Positions 1 through 7,526 of a stretch of DNA of 64,000 nt are shown piece by piece (the first letter of the stretch is position 1; the number at the start of each line of letters is the position of its first letter). Made by a program: the position numbers and the translations under genes. The notes under the pieces are model-generated. The model was not told where the DNA came from, ran no database searches, and saw only the letters and a program-made list of their open reading frames with translations. The DNA lies in the NCBI GenBank assembly GCA_016790965.1, contig JAEUNZ010000044.1, positions 1 to 64,000 of the forward strand, given 5' to 3'. The stretch comes from SSSZ01 sp016790965. Lineage in GTDB: Bacteria; Pseudomonadota; Gammaproteobacteria; Burkholderiales; Rhodocyclaceae.

Positions 1-192
1 AAAATTACCTATAAAATTCGGGAACATAGCTTGAACCGGCTGCCTTATCAGCTTGTCGTTGGCGACAAGGAAAAGGAAGTCGGGCTGGTGGCCGTGCGTA
101 CCCGCGGCGGTCAGGATCTGGGGCAGATGCCCATTGATGACCTGATCGAGCGACTTCGGAGGGAAGTCGCGGCGCGAAGTGGCACGGCTTAA
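1..192 (+). CDS. thrS: Threonyl-tRNA synthetase, C-terminal end (partial)
   Basis: The reading frame is open from base 1 and stops with TAA at 190-192, so only the last 63 codons are present. The visible part (LPYQLVVGDKE, then GLVAVRTRGG and QMPIDDLIERL) is typical of the anticodon-binding domain at the C-terminus of class II threonyl-tRNA synthetase, which charges tRNA-Thr in the cytoplasm. The position directly upstream of infC-rpmI-rplT matches the conserved thrS-infC-rpmI-rplT-pheST order of proteobacteria. The start and catalytic core lie outside the window. Confidence 0.93.
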   Translation, partial: KITYKIREHSLNRLPYQLVVGDKEKEVGLVAVRTRGGQDLGQMPIDDLIERLRREVAARSGTA

Positions 193-219
193 CTTTTGTC
201 GTTTTCGGGAGTTTGAACC

Positions 220-753
220 ATCGCTCAGAACAAGGCGAATCGCCTCAACGAAGAAATCACGGTGCCGGAAATCCGTCTTATCGGGGAAGAGGGCGAACAA
301 GTTGGCGTAGTCAGCATAAGAACCGCCCTGCAGATGGCGGAGGAAGCAGAACTCGATCTTGTCGAGATCGCGCCCCTGGCGAAGCCGCCGGTCTGTCGCA
401 TCATGGACTACGGCAAGTTCAAGTACCAGGAAGCCAAGAAGGCCCACGAGGCGAAACTCAAGCAGAAGCAGGTCCAGGTCAAGGAAGTCAAGCTGCGGCC
501 CGGCACCGACGAAAACGATTACCAGATCAAGCTCAGGAACATGACGCGCTTCCTGGAGGATGGCGACAAGGTGAAGGTCACCCTGCGCTTCCGGGGTCGC
601 GAAATGGCGCACCAGGAATTCGGCATGCGCCAGTTGGAGCGGATCAAGGCGGATCTCGACGCCCTCGGGCAGGTTGAGCAGATGCCGAAAATGGAAGGCC
701 GGCAAATGATCATGATCATCGCCCCGGCGAAAAAAGTTGTCGTAACGAAGTAG
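220..753 (+). CDS. infC: Translation initiation factor IF-3 with ATC start
   Basis: IF-3 binds the 30S subunit and discriminates against wrong initiator tRNA and start codons. A start at GTG 262 would cut off the conserved N-terminus. Reading upstream in frame gives AQNKANRLNEEITVPEIRLIG from an ATC codon at 220, preceded by GGGAG at a proper distance. This gives 177 aa, close to the roughly 180 aa usual for the family. The N-domain, the linker (around 80-90) and the C-domain (ending KKVVVTK) are intact. Non-canonical AUU/AUC starts are known for infC and are the basis of its autoregulation, since IF-3 itself rejects such starts. The gene sits between thrS and rpmI. Confidence 0.95.
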   Translation: MAQNKANRLNEEITVPEIRLIGEEGEQVGVVSIRTALQMAEEAELDLVEIAPLAKPPVCRIMDYGKFKYQEAKKAHEAKLKQKQVQVKEVKLRPGTDENDYQIKLRNMTRFLEDGDKVKVTLRFRGREMAHQEFGMRQLERIKADLDALGQVEQMPKMEGRQMIMIIAPAKKVVVTK

Positions 754-836
754 TTTGTAGCACCCATAAGTGCCTACGGGTAGTCGAAGCGTTCCCGCCG
801 GGAACCACCTGACGGCATGTCATTAAGGAGCAGAAA
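754..836 (+). promoter_or_regulatory. Structured infC-rpmI intergenic leader
   Basis: The 83 bases between infC and rpmI contain a perfect hairpin with arms GTTCCCG and CGGGAAC around one base (791-805), and a looser ACCC/GGGT pairing just before it. AAGGAG lies about six bases before the rpmI start. In E. coli and Firmicutes L20 represses this operon by binding mRNA structures near rpmI or infC, so an L20-responsive leader is a reasonable inference. I cannot show an L20 site from sequence alone. Confidence 0.35.
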
Positions 837-1034
837 ATGCCCAAGATGAAAACCAAGAGCAGCGCCAAGAAACGCTTCTCGATCCGCGCCGGTGGCAGCA
901 TCAAGCGCGGCCAGGCGTTCAAACGCCATATCCTGACCAAGAAGACCACCAAGAACAAGCGTCACCTGCGCGGTGCCGTTGGTGTTCACGAGCGCGACGC
1001 AGCTTCCGTCCGCGCCATGATGCCCTACGCGTAA
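837..1034 (+). CDS. rpmI: 50S ribosomal protein L35
   Basis: This is a 65-aa, very basic protein beginning MPKMKTKSSAKKRF and containing the family pattern GSIKRGQAFKRHILTKK. L35 is a late-assembling protein of the large ribosomal subunit. The start has a strong AAGGAG Shine-Dalgarno. Length and position between infC and rplT are exactly as in other proteobacteria, with 11 bases to rplT, so the two are co-transcribed and probably co-regulated. Confidence 0.98.
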   Translation: MPKMKTKSSAKKRFSIRAGGSIKRGQAFKRHILTKKTTKNKRHLRGAVGVHERDAASVRAMMPYA

Positions 1035-1045
1035 GGAGAGAGAAG

Positions 1046-1405
1046 ATGCCCCGAGTCAAACGTGGTGTAACGGCGCGTGCGCGCCACAAGAAGGTTCTCG
1101 ACCAGGCCAAGGGTTACCGCGGCCGCCGCAAGAACGTATACCGCATCGCCAAGCAGGCGGTGATGAAGGCCGGTCAATACCAGTACCGTGACCGTCGTCA
1201 AAGGAAGCGGCAGTTCCGCGCCCTGTGGATCGCCCGTATCAACGCGGCTTCCCGCGAACTGGGCCTGAAGTACAGCACCTTCATGAACGGCCTGAAGAAG
1301 GCCAACATCGAAGTGGACCGCAAGGTGCTGGCCGATCTGGCCGTGTTCGACAAGCCCGCGTTCGCGGCTCTGGCCAATCAAGCCAAAGCCCAACTCGGCG
1401 CCTGA
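1046..1405 (+). CDS. rplT: 50S ribosomal protein L20
   Basis: This 119-aa protein starts MPRVKRGVTARARHKK and contains YRGRRKNVYRIAKQAV, the RNA-binding N-terminal helix of L20, followed by the globular C-terminal domain (FMNGLKKANIEVDRK). L20 is essential for early assembly of the 50S subunit and is the known translational repressor of its own operon in several bacteria. AGGAGAGAGAAG gives a strong ribosome binding site. A Rho-independent terminator follows 18 bases after the stop. Confidence 0.98.
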   Translation: MPRVKRGVTARARHKKVLDQAKGYRGRRKNVYRIAKQAVMKAGQYQYRDRRQRKRQFRALWIARINAASRELGLKYSTFMNGLKKANIEVDRKVLADLAVFDKPAFAALANQAKAQLGA

Positions 1406-1422
1406 GTTGAACTGAACTAGAG

Positions 1423-1447
1423 AAAGGAGGCGCAAGCCTCCTTTTTT
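1423..1447 (+). terminator. Intrinsic terminator between rplT and pheS
   Basis: A perfect stem of AAAGGAGGC with GCCTCCTTT, closed by a GCAA tetraloop, runs into six T residues (1442-1447). It lies 18 bases after the rplT stop and ends 14 bases before the pheS start, so pheST needs read-through, antitermination or a promoter inside rplT. I see no Phe-rich leader peptide of the pheM type in the gap. Confidence 0.9.
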
Positions 1448-1461
1448 GTTGGTGGAAGTCT

Positions 1462-2508
1462 ATGGAAAATCTCGATTCGATCGTCGGTGAAGCCCAGCAG
1501 GCCTTCGCCGTCATTTCCGACCCCGATGCCCTGGAGCAGGCCAAGGCCCGTTTTCTGGGCAAGAGTGGCCAGATCACCGAACTTCTGAAGGGGCTGGGCA
1601 AGCTGCCGCCCGAGGAGAAGAAAACCGCCGGCGCCGCCATCAACCGCGCCAAGGAAGCCGTCGAGGCCGCCCTCAACGCCCGCCGCGAGGCCATCCGCAA
1701 GGCTGCCCTGGAGGCCCGCCTGGCCGAAGAGGCTCTGGACGTGACCTTGCCGGGGCGAGCAGAGACCCGTGGTGGCCTGCACCCGGTGACGCGGTCCCTG
1801 GAGCGCATCGAAGCGCTGTTCCGCTCCATCGGTTTCGAAGTGGCCGATGGTCCGGAGATCGAGTCCGACTTCCACAACTTCACTGCCTTGAACACGCCGG
1901 AGGATCATCCGGCCCGTTCGATGCACGACACCTTCTATCTGCAGGACGAAGCTGGCCAGGTGGCCGACGGTATCCTGCTGCGCACTCACACCAGTCCCAT
2001 CCAGGCTCGCTACATGCAGGCCCACGTGGCCAAGTACGGCCACATGGAGCACATGCCGGAAATCCGCATCATCGCGCCGGGGCGGGTCTATCGCGTCGAT
2101 TCCGACGCCACCCACTCGCCCATGTTCCATCAGGTCGAAGGCCTGTGGATCGGGGAGGGGGTTTCCTTTGCCGATCTGAAGGGTGTGGTGGCCGACTTCC
2201 TGCGCCGCTTCTTCGAGAGCGAGGATCTCAAGGTTCGTTTCCGCCCCTCCTTCTTCCCCTTCACCGAGCCTTCCGCCGAAATCGATGTCGCCTTCATGAG
2301 CGGTGCCCTGGAAGGCCGCTGGCTGGAGATTGCCGGCTGCGGCATGGTGCACCCCAATGTGCTGCGCATCGCTGGCATCGATCCGGAAAAGTACACCGGC
2401 TTCGCCTTCGGCTTCGGCCCCGACCGCCTGACCATGCTGCGTTATGGCGTCAATGATCTACGCCTCTTCTTCGAGGGCGACCTCCGTTTCCTGAGGCAAT
2501 TCGTATGA
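1462..2508 (+). CDS. pheS: Phenylalanine-tRNA ligase alpha subunit
   Basis: This 348-aa protein is the catalytic subunit of the alpha2beta2 enzyme that charges tRNA-Phe. An N-terminal coiled-coil arm (about 1-95) precedes the class II core. Class II motifs are visible: the motif 2 region (HTSPIQARYM and GRVYRVDSDATHSPMFHQVEG) and motif 3 near the end (FGFGPDRLTMLRYG). Length matches the bacterial family. It follows the rplT terminator and overlaps pheT by four bases (ATGA), which suggests translational coupling and equal subunit supply. Confidence 0.97.
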   Translation: MENLDSIVGEAQQAFAVISDPDALEQAKARFLGKSGQITELLKGLGKLPPEEKKTAGAAINRAKEAVEAALNARREAIRKAALEARLAEEALDVTLPGRAETRGGLHPVTRSLERIEALFRSIGFEVADGPEIESDFHNFTALNTPEDHPARSMHDTFYLQDEAGQVADGILLRTHTSPIQARYMQAHVAKYGHMEHMPEIRIIAPGRVYRVDSDATHSPMFHQVEGLWIGEGVSFADLKGVVADFLRRFFESEDLKVRFRPSFFPFTEPSAEIDVAFMSGALEGRWLEIAGCGMVHPNVLRIAGIDPEKYTGFAFGFGPDRLTMLRYGVNDLRLFFEGDLRFLRQFV

Positions 2509-4880
2509 AATTCTCCGAATCCTGGCTGAGAAGCCTCGTCGATCCGCAGCTGTCGAGCGACGAACTGTCCCACTTGCTGACCATGGCCGGCCTCGAGGTC
2601 GAGGAACTGGACCCGGTGGCGCCGCCCTTCGACAAGGTGGTCATCGCCCGCGTCATCGAGGTGAACAAGCATCCCGATGCTGATCGTCTCAACGTCTGCA
2701 AGGTCGATGTGGGCGAAGATGAATTACTGACCATCGTTTGCGGCGCCCCCAATGTCGCTCCCGGGCTGCGCGTGCCCTGCGCCCTGTCCGGGGCGGTGTT
2801 GCCTGGTAACTTCACCATCAAGACCGCCAAGGTCCGTGGCATCGAATCGTCGGGCATGCTGTGCTCGGCCAAGGAACTGGGTATTGCCGAAGATGCCTCC
2901 GGCTTGCTCATCCTGCCCCAGGATGCCCCGCTGGGTCAGCAGATCCGCAACTATCTGGATCTCGATGACGCGCTGTACACCCTGAAGTTGACGCCCAATC
3001 GAGCAGATTGCTTGTCGATTCTTGGCATTGCCCGGGAAGTGTCCGCCATCACCGGCACGCCGGCAAAAATGCTGCAAGTGCCTGAAGTGCCGGCCACCAT
3101 CGCCGACATCCGTGCCGTTGTTCTCGACGCGCCGGAGGCCTGTTCCCTGTATTGCGGCCGCATAATCAAGGGTGTCAACGCCAAAGCGGCAACGCCCGAG
3201 TGGATGAAGCGCCGTCTGGAGCGTAGCGGCATCCGTGCCATCTCCGCCCTCGTCGACGTCACCAACTACGTGATGCTGGAGTTGGGGCAACCGCTACACG
3301 CGTTCGACAACAGCAAATTGGACGGTGCAGTCCATGCACGTATGGCGACGCCCGGCGAGCAACTGTTGCTGCTCAACGAACAGACCCTCGCCATCGAAGC
3401 CGATGTGCTGATGATCGCCGACGATGCAAAGCCCCTGGCCATGGCCGGCATCATGGGCGGCGAGGAGAGCGGCATCACCCTGGAAACCGGCGAACTCTTT
3501 CTGGAATCCGCTTTCTTCGCGCCCAAGGCCATCGCAGGCCGGGCTCGCCGCTACGGATTCTCCTCCGACGCCTCCCACCGTTTCGAACGCGGCGTGGACT
3601 TCGGCGGCGCCCGCCGCGCCATCGAGCGGGCGACGTGGCTCATCCTCGACATCTGCGGCGGTGCCGCAGGCCCCGTGGTCGAAGCAGCGGCGGCCCTGCC
3701 GGAGCGGGCGCCGGTGCGCCTGCGCACCGCCCGGGCGGCTCGCGTCATCGGCATGGACCTGTCTGCCGAGCAGATCGCAGGCCTGTTTACCGGCCTGGGA
3801 CTTCTCTACGCCAGAGAGGGAGAGGATTTTCTGGTCACGCCGCCGACCTGGCGCTTCGACCTTGAGATCGAAGAAGATCTGATCGAGGAAATCGCCCGCC
3901 TGCACGGCTACGACAACATTCCGGCCCCGGCCCCCCGCGGACCGTTGTCCATGCTGCCCCAGACGGAAAAGGTTGGTTCAGTCCAGACCCTACGCCGTGT
4001 GCTCGTAGACCGGGGCTACCAGGAGGTGGTCAACTACGCTTTTGTGGAAGAGTCCTGGGAGGCGGATTTCGCCAATAGTAAGGCGCCGATACGTCTGGCC
4101 AACCCCATCGCCAGCCAGATGGCGGTCCTGCGTTCCGGCCTAATTGGCGGTCTGGTGGCCAATCTGGTCACCAACCTCAGGCGCAAGCAGAGTCGTGTTC
4201 GCCTATTCGAGACGGGGCGTACCTTCCACCGCGATACCCAGGGCGGACCGGTGCCCGGTTTCCGCCAGCCATGGCGTCTCGCAGGCTTGGCGTACGGCGG
4301 CGCATTGCCCGAAGGTTGGGGCAGCGGTGGCCGCAAGGTTGATTTCTACGACATCAAGGGCGATCTGGAGGCCTTGCTCGCACCCCAGGTCGTTCGTTTC
4401 GAGAATGCTGCTCACGCTGCGCTCCACCCCGGGCGCGCGGCCCGTCTCGTGCTTGATGGGCGTGAAATTGGCGTCCTCGGCGAATTGCATCCCGAGTGGG
4501 TCCAGAGGTACGACCTTCCCCTGCCGCCGGTCGTCTTTGAACTTGAGCTCGAAGGCGTCAAAGCGGCCACGATTCCGGCCTATCAGGAAGTATCCAAGTT
4601 CCCGCCCGTGGTGCGCGATCTGGCCGTCGTGGTGGATCAGTCCCTGGTCTTGCAGTCGCTCCTTGACGGCCTCAAAGGGCAACTTCCAGCCATCGTGCAG
4701 GAAGTCCAACTGTTCGATGTGTACGCCGGGAAAGGGGTGCCTGAAAACAAAAAAAGTCTTGCGTTCCGTATAGTTATGCAAGATACTCAACGCACTTTGC
4801 AAGATTCAGAAGTCGATGCTGCTGTGCAGCAAATGACCCTTATCCTGGAGCGGAACCATGCCGCTCACTTGCGCGCCTGA
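2505..4880 (+). CDS. pheT: Phenylalanine-tRNA ligase beta subunit
   Basis: This 791-aa protein is the structural and tRNA-binding subunit of PheRS. The start (MKFSESWLRSLVDPQLSSDEL) is typical. In order there are an EMAP-like tRNA-binding domain (about 40-150), the B3/B4 editing domain (about 210-390), the B5 DNA-binding-like domain (about 400-470), a catalytic-like core and a C-terminal ferredoxin-fold anticodon-binding domain (about 700-791, VSKFPPVVRDLAVVVD). It overlaps pheS by four bases and is followed 12 bases later by ihfA, the same order as in E. coli. Confidence 0.97.
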   Translation: MKFSESWLRSLVDPQLSSDELSHLLTMAGLEVEELDPVAPPFDKVVIARVIEVNKHPDADRLNVCKVDVGEDELLTIVCGAPNVAPGLRVPCALSGAVLPGNFTIKTAKVRGIESSGMLCSAKELGIAEDASGLLILPQDAPLGQQIRNYLDLDDALYTLKLTPNRADCLSILGIAREVSAITGTPAKMLQVPEVPATIADIRAVVLDAPEACSLYCGRIIKGVNAKAATPEWMKRRLERSGIRAISALVDVTNYVMLELGQPLHAFDNSKLDGAVHARMATPGEQLLLLNEQTLAIEADVLMIADDAKPLAMAGIMGGEESGITLETGELFLESAFFAPKAIAGRARRYGFSSDASHRFERGVDFGGARRAIERATWLILDICGGAAGPVVEAAAALPERAPVRLRTARAARVIGMDLSAEQIAGLFTGLGLLYAREGEDFLVTPPTWRFDLEIEEDLIEEIARLHGYDNIPAPAPRGPLSMLPQTEKVGSVQTLRRVLVDRGYQEVVNYAFVEESWEADFANSKAPIRLANPIASQMAVLRSGLIGGLVANLVTNLRRKQSRVRLFETGRTFHRDTQGGPVPGFRQPWRLAGLAYGGALPEGWGSGGRKVDFYDIKGDLEALLAPQVVRFENAAHAALHPGRAARLVLDGREIGVLGELHPEWVQRYDLPLPPVVFELELEGVKAATIPAYQEVSKFPPVVRDLAVVVDQSLVLQSLLDGLKGQLPAIVQEVQLFDVYAGKGVPENKKSLAFRIVMQDTQRTLQDSEVDAAVQQMTLILERNHAAHLRA

Positions 4881-4892
4881 CGGACAACAACA

Positions 4893-5195
4893 ATGACGCT
4901 TACCAAAGCTGAACTCGCGGATCTCTTGTTCGAGAAAGTGGGATTGAACAAGCGCGAGGCCAAGGACATGGTTGAGGCCTTTTTCGAGGAAATCCGCAAT
5001 GCCCTCGAAACCGGCGATGGGGTCAAGCTCTCCGGCTTCGGGAATTTCCAATTGCGGGACAAGCCGCAGCGCCCTGGTCGTAATCCCAAGACTGGGCAGG
5101 AAATCCCCATCACCGCACGTCGGGTCGTCACCTTCCACGCCAGCCAGAAACTGAAGGGCGACGTGGAACTGGCCTACGATGGAACCCAGGTCTAA
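4893..5195 (+). CDS. ihfA: Integration host factor alpha subunit
   Basis: This 100-aa DNA-bending protein forms a heterodimer with IhfB. It begins MTLTKAELADLLFEKVGLNKREAKDMVEAFF and carries the DNA-binding arm RNPKTGQEIPITARRVVTFHAS, the standard HU/IHF signature. It inserts into the minor groove and bends DNA for recombination, replication initiation and sigma-54 promoters. It lies directly after pheT and overlaps the next regulator gene by 17 bases. Confidence 0.97.
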   Translation: MTLTKAELADLLFEKVGLNKREAKDMVEAFFEEIRNALETGDGVKLSGFGNFQLRDKPQRPGRNPKTGQEIPITARRVVTFHASQKLKGDVELAYDGTQV

Positions 5196-5553
5196 GTCAG
5201 GGGGCGGAGATGAGCTTCCGCCCATTCCCGCCAAACGCTACTTCACCATCGGCGAAGTGAGTGAGTTGTGTGGTGTGAAACCCCATGTGCTGCGTTACTG
5301 GGAGCAGGAATTCACCCAGTTGAAGCCGGTCAAGCGGCGGGGTAACCGGCGCTATTACCAGCACCACGAAGTGCTTCTCGTGCGGCGTATCCGTGAGTTG
5401 CTTTACAACCAGGGGTTCACCATCAGCGGCGCCCGCAATCGCCTTGACGATCCTGCATCGGATGAGCCCATATCCGTCGCCCCGGAACCGGCGGCGGTAG
5501 CCCTCAGTCTGCGCAGCGAAATCCTCGCAGTAATCGACGTTCTCAGCCTTTGA
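5179..5553 (+). CDS. MerR-family transcriptional regulator
   Basis: This 124-aa protein has an N-terminal winged helix-turn-helix of the MerR type: RYFTIGEVSELCGVKPHVLRYWEQEF, then RRGNRRYYQHHEVLLVRRIRELL. It lacks the long dimerisation helix and any cysteine metal site, so the effector is unknown. A short MerR-like protein after ihfA is a conserved arrangement in proteobacteria. Its start lies inside ihfA (17-base overlap), and the tRNA-Pro -35 box overlaps its stop codon. Confidence 0.9.
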   Translation: MEPRSKSGGGDELPPIPAKRYFTIGEVSELCGVKPHVLRYWEQEFTQLKPVKRRGNRRYYQHHEVLLVRRIRELLYNQGFTISGARNRLDDPASDEPISVAPEPAAVALSLRSEILAVIDVLSL

Positions 5554-5577
5554 CTCCGGGCGCGATGTGGGTATAAT
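5550..5577 (+). promoter_or_regulatory. Sigma-70 promoter of tRNA-Pro
   Basis: TTGACT at 5550-5555 and TATAAT at 5572-5577 are separated by 16 bases, a near-consensus sigma-70 promoter. The predicted transcription start falls a few bases before the tRNA at 5589. The -35 element overlaps the stop codon of the MerR-like gene. Confidence 0.85.
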
Positions 5578-5587
5578 GCGCGGCTCG

Positions 5588-5665
<78 letters not shown>

Positions 5666-5674
5666 AAGAACAAG

Positions 5675-5705
5675 GGGGATCAGCAGAGATGCTGATCCCC
5701 TTTTT
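5675..5705 (+). terminator. Intrinsic terminator after tRNA-Pro
   Basis: An 11-bp perfect stem, GGGGATCAGCA with TGCTGATCCCC, closes on a GAGA loop and is followed by five T residues. It ends the tRNA transcript and separates it from the hypothetical gene starting at 5734. Confidence 0.92.
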
Positions 5706-5733
5706 CCTTTGGGGTACCGAAATAGGAATTGAC

Positions 5734-6075
5734 GTGAGCGGATTCGAGAATTACGACGAGGCCACGCGGGCCATCGAACTGGAGATCGAGCGCAAGGGGG
5801 TCATCTTGGGCATCGATTGGACGAACGAAGTACAGGTGCGGCTTCTGGCCCGTGAAGCCCTGCTCCACGCCGCCGAAGAGGCGCAAGAGATGGCGAGGAA
5901 CGAGAACCCGGATCCACTACAGCGGGCCAAGGTCGACCTGTTCGGCCTTGCGGCCATCATGCTCCGCACTCTCCAGGAAAGCGCACAGGAAGGCTTTCTC
6001 AGTCATGGCGGTCCGGCCTGGAAGGCCTTTGGCCGGGCGCTATGGGCCGAGGCCGCCGCCCTGGGAAAACGCTAA
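5734..6075 (+). CDS. Hypothetical protein, 113 aa
   Basis: I do not recognise the family. The frame is open from inside the tRNA, but the credible start is GTG at 5734, preceded by AGGA. The product (MSGFENYDEATRAIELEIERK, ending RALWAEAAALGKR) is soluble, mostly helical and acidic, with no signal peptide, membrane segment or cysteines. It lies between the tRNA-Pro terminator and a convergent lipoprotein gene whose 3' end overlaps it by four bases. Confidence 0.65.
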   Translation: MSGFENYDEATRAIELEIERKGVILGIDWTNEVQVRLLAREALLHAAEEAQEMARNENPDPLQRAKVDLFGLAAIMLRTLQESAQEGFLSHGGPAWKAFGRALWAEAAALGKR

Positions 6076-6617
6076 CGGACTCCCGGGGGCGGCGGCGGGG
6101 GGCCGCCCGGTGGAGGCGGGGGAGGATTGGACGACGCGGTCGTGGGGGCGGTTGCTTGGGCGCCGCCGCCCGTTGTCGGGGCCATGCCTGCCGGCACGGG
6201 CACCCGGTGTCCCCGGGCGTACATGCACTGGATGTAGGCGTTGTCGTATTGACGCTGGGTGGCGTAGGAAGAACGATAACCGCCGCCCGATCCCGCCGCG
6301 GCGCCAAATAGAAGTCCTGATCCTGCGCCGAAAGCCGCGCCTTGGCGCCCTCCCAGGGCAGCACCCGCCAGAGCGCCGATGGCCGTACCCAGTGCCGCAC
6401 TCTTGGCGGTGGATTCGTTGGCGGCTTCCTCGGCTGTTTTGCCTCCAACCTGATTGAAGGCGTAATCGCGGCAGTCCACTTCATCGACGCGGAATTGCTC
6501 GAAGGTCCGGCCGGTTCCCGGCAGGACGAGGACGCTGGGGCCGCTTGGAAGACTGGCACAGGCCGCCAGCAGGGCAGTCCCGCACAGGGTGGCGACGCGG
6601 GTACGGGGAGTCATCAT
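6072..6617 (-). CDS. Glycine-zipper lipoprotein with poly-proline tail
   Basis: The start is chosen at ATG 6617 (MMTPRTRVATLC), which overlaps the TGA stop of the upstream gene. A lipobox (LLAAC) near residue 20 predicts an outer- or inner-membrane lipoprotein. About residues 70-115 form a glycine-zipper segment (ALGTAIGALAGAALGG, then GAGSGLLFGAAAG) like those of SlyB or YMGG proteins. A conserved-looking YDNAYIQCMYARGHRVPVP motif follows. The C-terminus is almost pure proline and glycine. The function is unknown; glycine-zipper lipoproteins usually act in envelope integrity. Confidence 0.8.
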   Translation of the reverse strand: MMTPRTRVATLCGTALLAACASLPSGPSVLVLPGTGRTFEQFRVDEVDCRDYAFNQVGGKTAEEAANESTAKSAALGTAIGALAGAALGGRQGAAFGAGSGLLFGAAAGSGGGYRSSYATQRQYDNAYIQCMYARGHRVPVPAGMAPTTGGGAQATAPTTASSNPPPPPPGGPPPPPPGVR

Positions 6618-6934
6618 GGCAAATGGGAAGGGGAAGGGGAGACGGGAATCCAACCGCCCGGGCATTCCCGGACATAGGGGTAATAGGCCCGGGCAGCGTC
6701 ACAGTAGTACCAGGAGCTGGTGGCGGGCGCTGGCGTCTGTTCGATATACACCGGAGGCGGTGAGGGGGGCAGGACGATGATCCGGGGCGCGGGTTCGTAG
6801 TAGTAAGGCGCCGGATAAACCCAGGGTACGCCAACGTAGAAGCCAAAATGGCTGTGGTGACGATGGCCCGCCCAGGCGCTGGCGGTCAGCAGGGTGCCGA
6901 CAAGGAAGGCGAGGGCGGGACGGGGAGGATTCAT
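6614..6934 (-). CDS. Small exported proline-rich protein
   Basis: The start is set at ATG 6934, giving 106 aa with a clear signal peptide (MNPPRPALAFLVGTLLTASAWA). The mature part is His/Tyr/Pro-rich and ends with the cysteine-bearing block WYYCDAARAYYPYVRECPGGW, a pattern I associate with a widespread family of small uncharacterised betaproteobacterial exported proteins. The two cysteines could form a disulfide. Its stop TGA overlaps the start ATG of the glycine-zipper lipoprotein, so the two are probably coupled. Extending the frame to 7069 adds a segment without signal-peptide character. Confidence 0.75.
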   Translation of the reverse strand: MNPPRPALAFLVGTLLTASAWAGHRHHSHFGFYVGVPWVYPAPYYYEPAPRIIVLPPSPPPVYIEQTPAPATSSWYYCDAARAYYPYVRECPGGWIPVSPSPSHLP

Positions 6935-7201
6935 GGCAGGATGGAACGAGCAATTCACGATAGCAGACAGGCTGCCGCCGCGCTGTTGCAAGTTGTTACG
7001 GGGGCACACCGGTAGATAACGTTTCGGGGAAGCGGCGGATGACGATGCTAGAATGTCGGCTGCGGACAAAAGGCAGAAACCGTGGTGGGATCGGCATCGC
7101 GCGCCATTTTGGGGTGGGTTTGATTTACCCCGGGATTATTGAAGCTTGAAAAGAATTGGTGGAAAACTTAAATTGCCTCCGATTCAACCACGGAGGTAAT
7201 T

Positions 7202-7516
7202 ATGGAATTCTCTAAATTTTCCGACAAGCAATTGCGCGATCTGCTGCATAAAATCCCCGCCGAATTGAAAAAGCGAGAAGGTCGCGAAAGGGCGAAGGCG
7301 CTGGAAGAAACAAAAGCCTTTGCCAAATCCCGCGGTTTTTCCCTGGAAGAACTGGTCGGCGAGGATGCCAAGTCGTCCCGCAGTCGTGGAGTCGTGCCGG
7401 TCAAATATCGACATCCCAAGGATTCCAGCCTGACCTGGACGGGTCGCGGTCGCAAGCCGAAATGGGTTGAAGCCTGGTTGAATGGCGGCGGCAAAATGGA
7501 ATCCTTGGTAATTTGA
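7202..7516 (+). CDS. H-NS-like nucleoid protein
   Basis: This 104-aa protein has a charged, helical N-terminal oligomerisation region (residues 1-55) and a C-terminal DNA-binding domain with the H-NS family core TWTGRGRKPKWV. H-NS proteins bind AT-rich DNA and silence genes. The ribosome binding site (GGAGGT, seven bases before ATG) is very strong. The 267-bp upstream gap is AT-richer than its surroundings just before the gene (about 7130-7200), which fits autorepression by an H-NS protein, but no operator can be assigned. Confidence 0.9.
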   Translation: MEFSKFSDKQLRDLLHKIPAELKKREGRERAKALEETKAFAKSRGFSLEELVGEDAKSSRSRGVVPVKYRHPKDSSLTWTGRGRKPKWVEAWLNGGGKMESLVI

Positions 7517-7526
7517 CGGGATTCGA

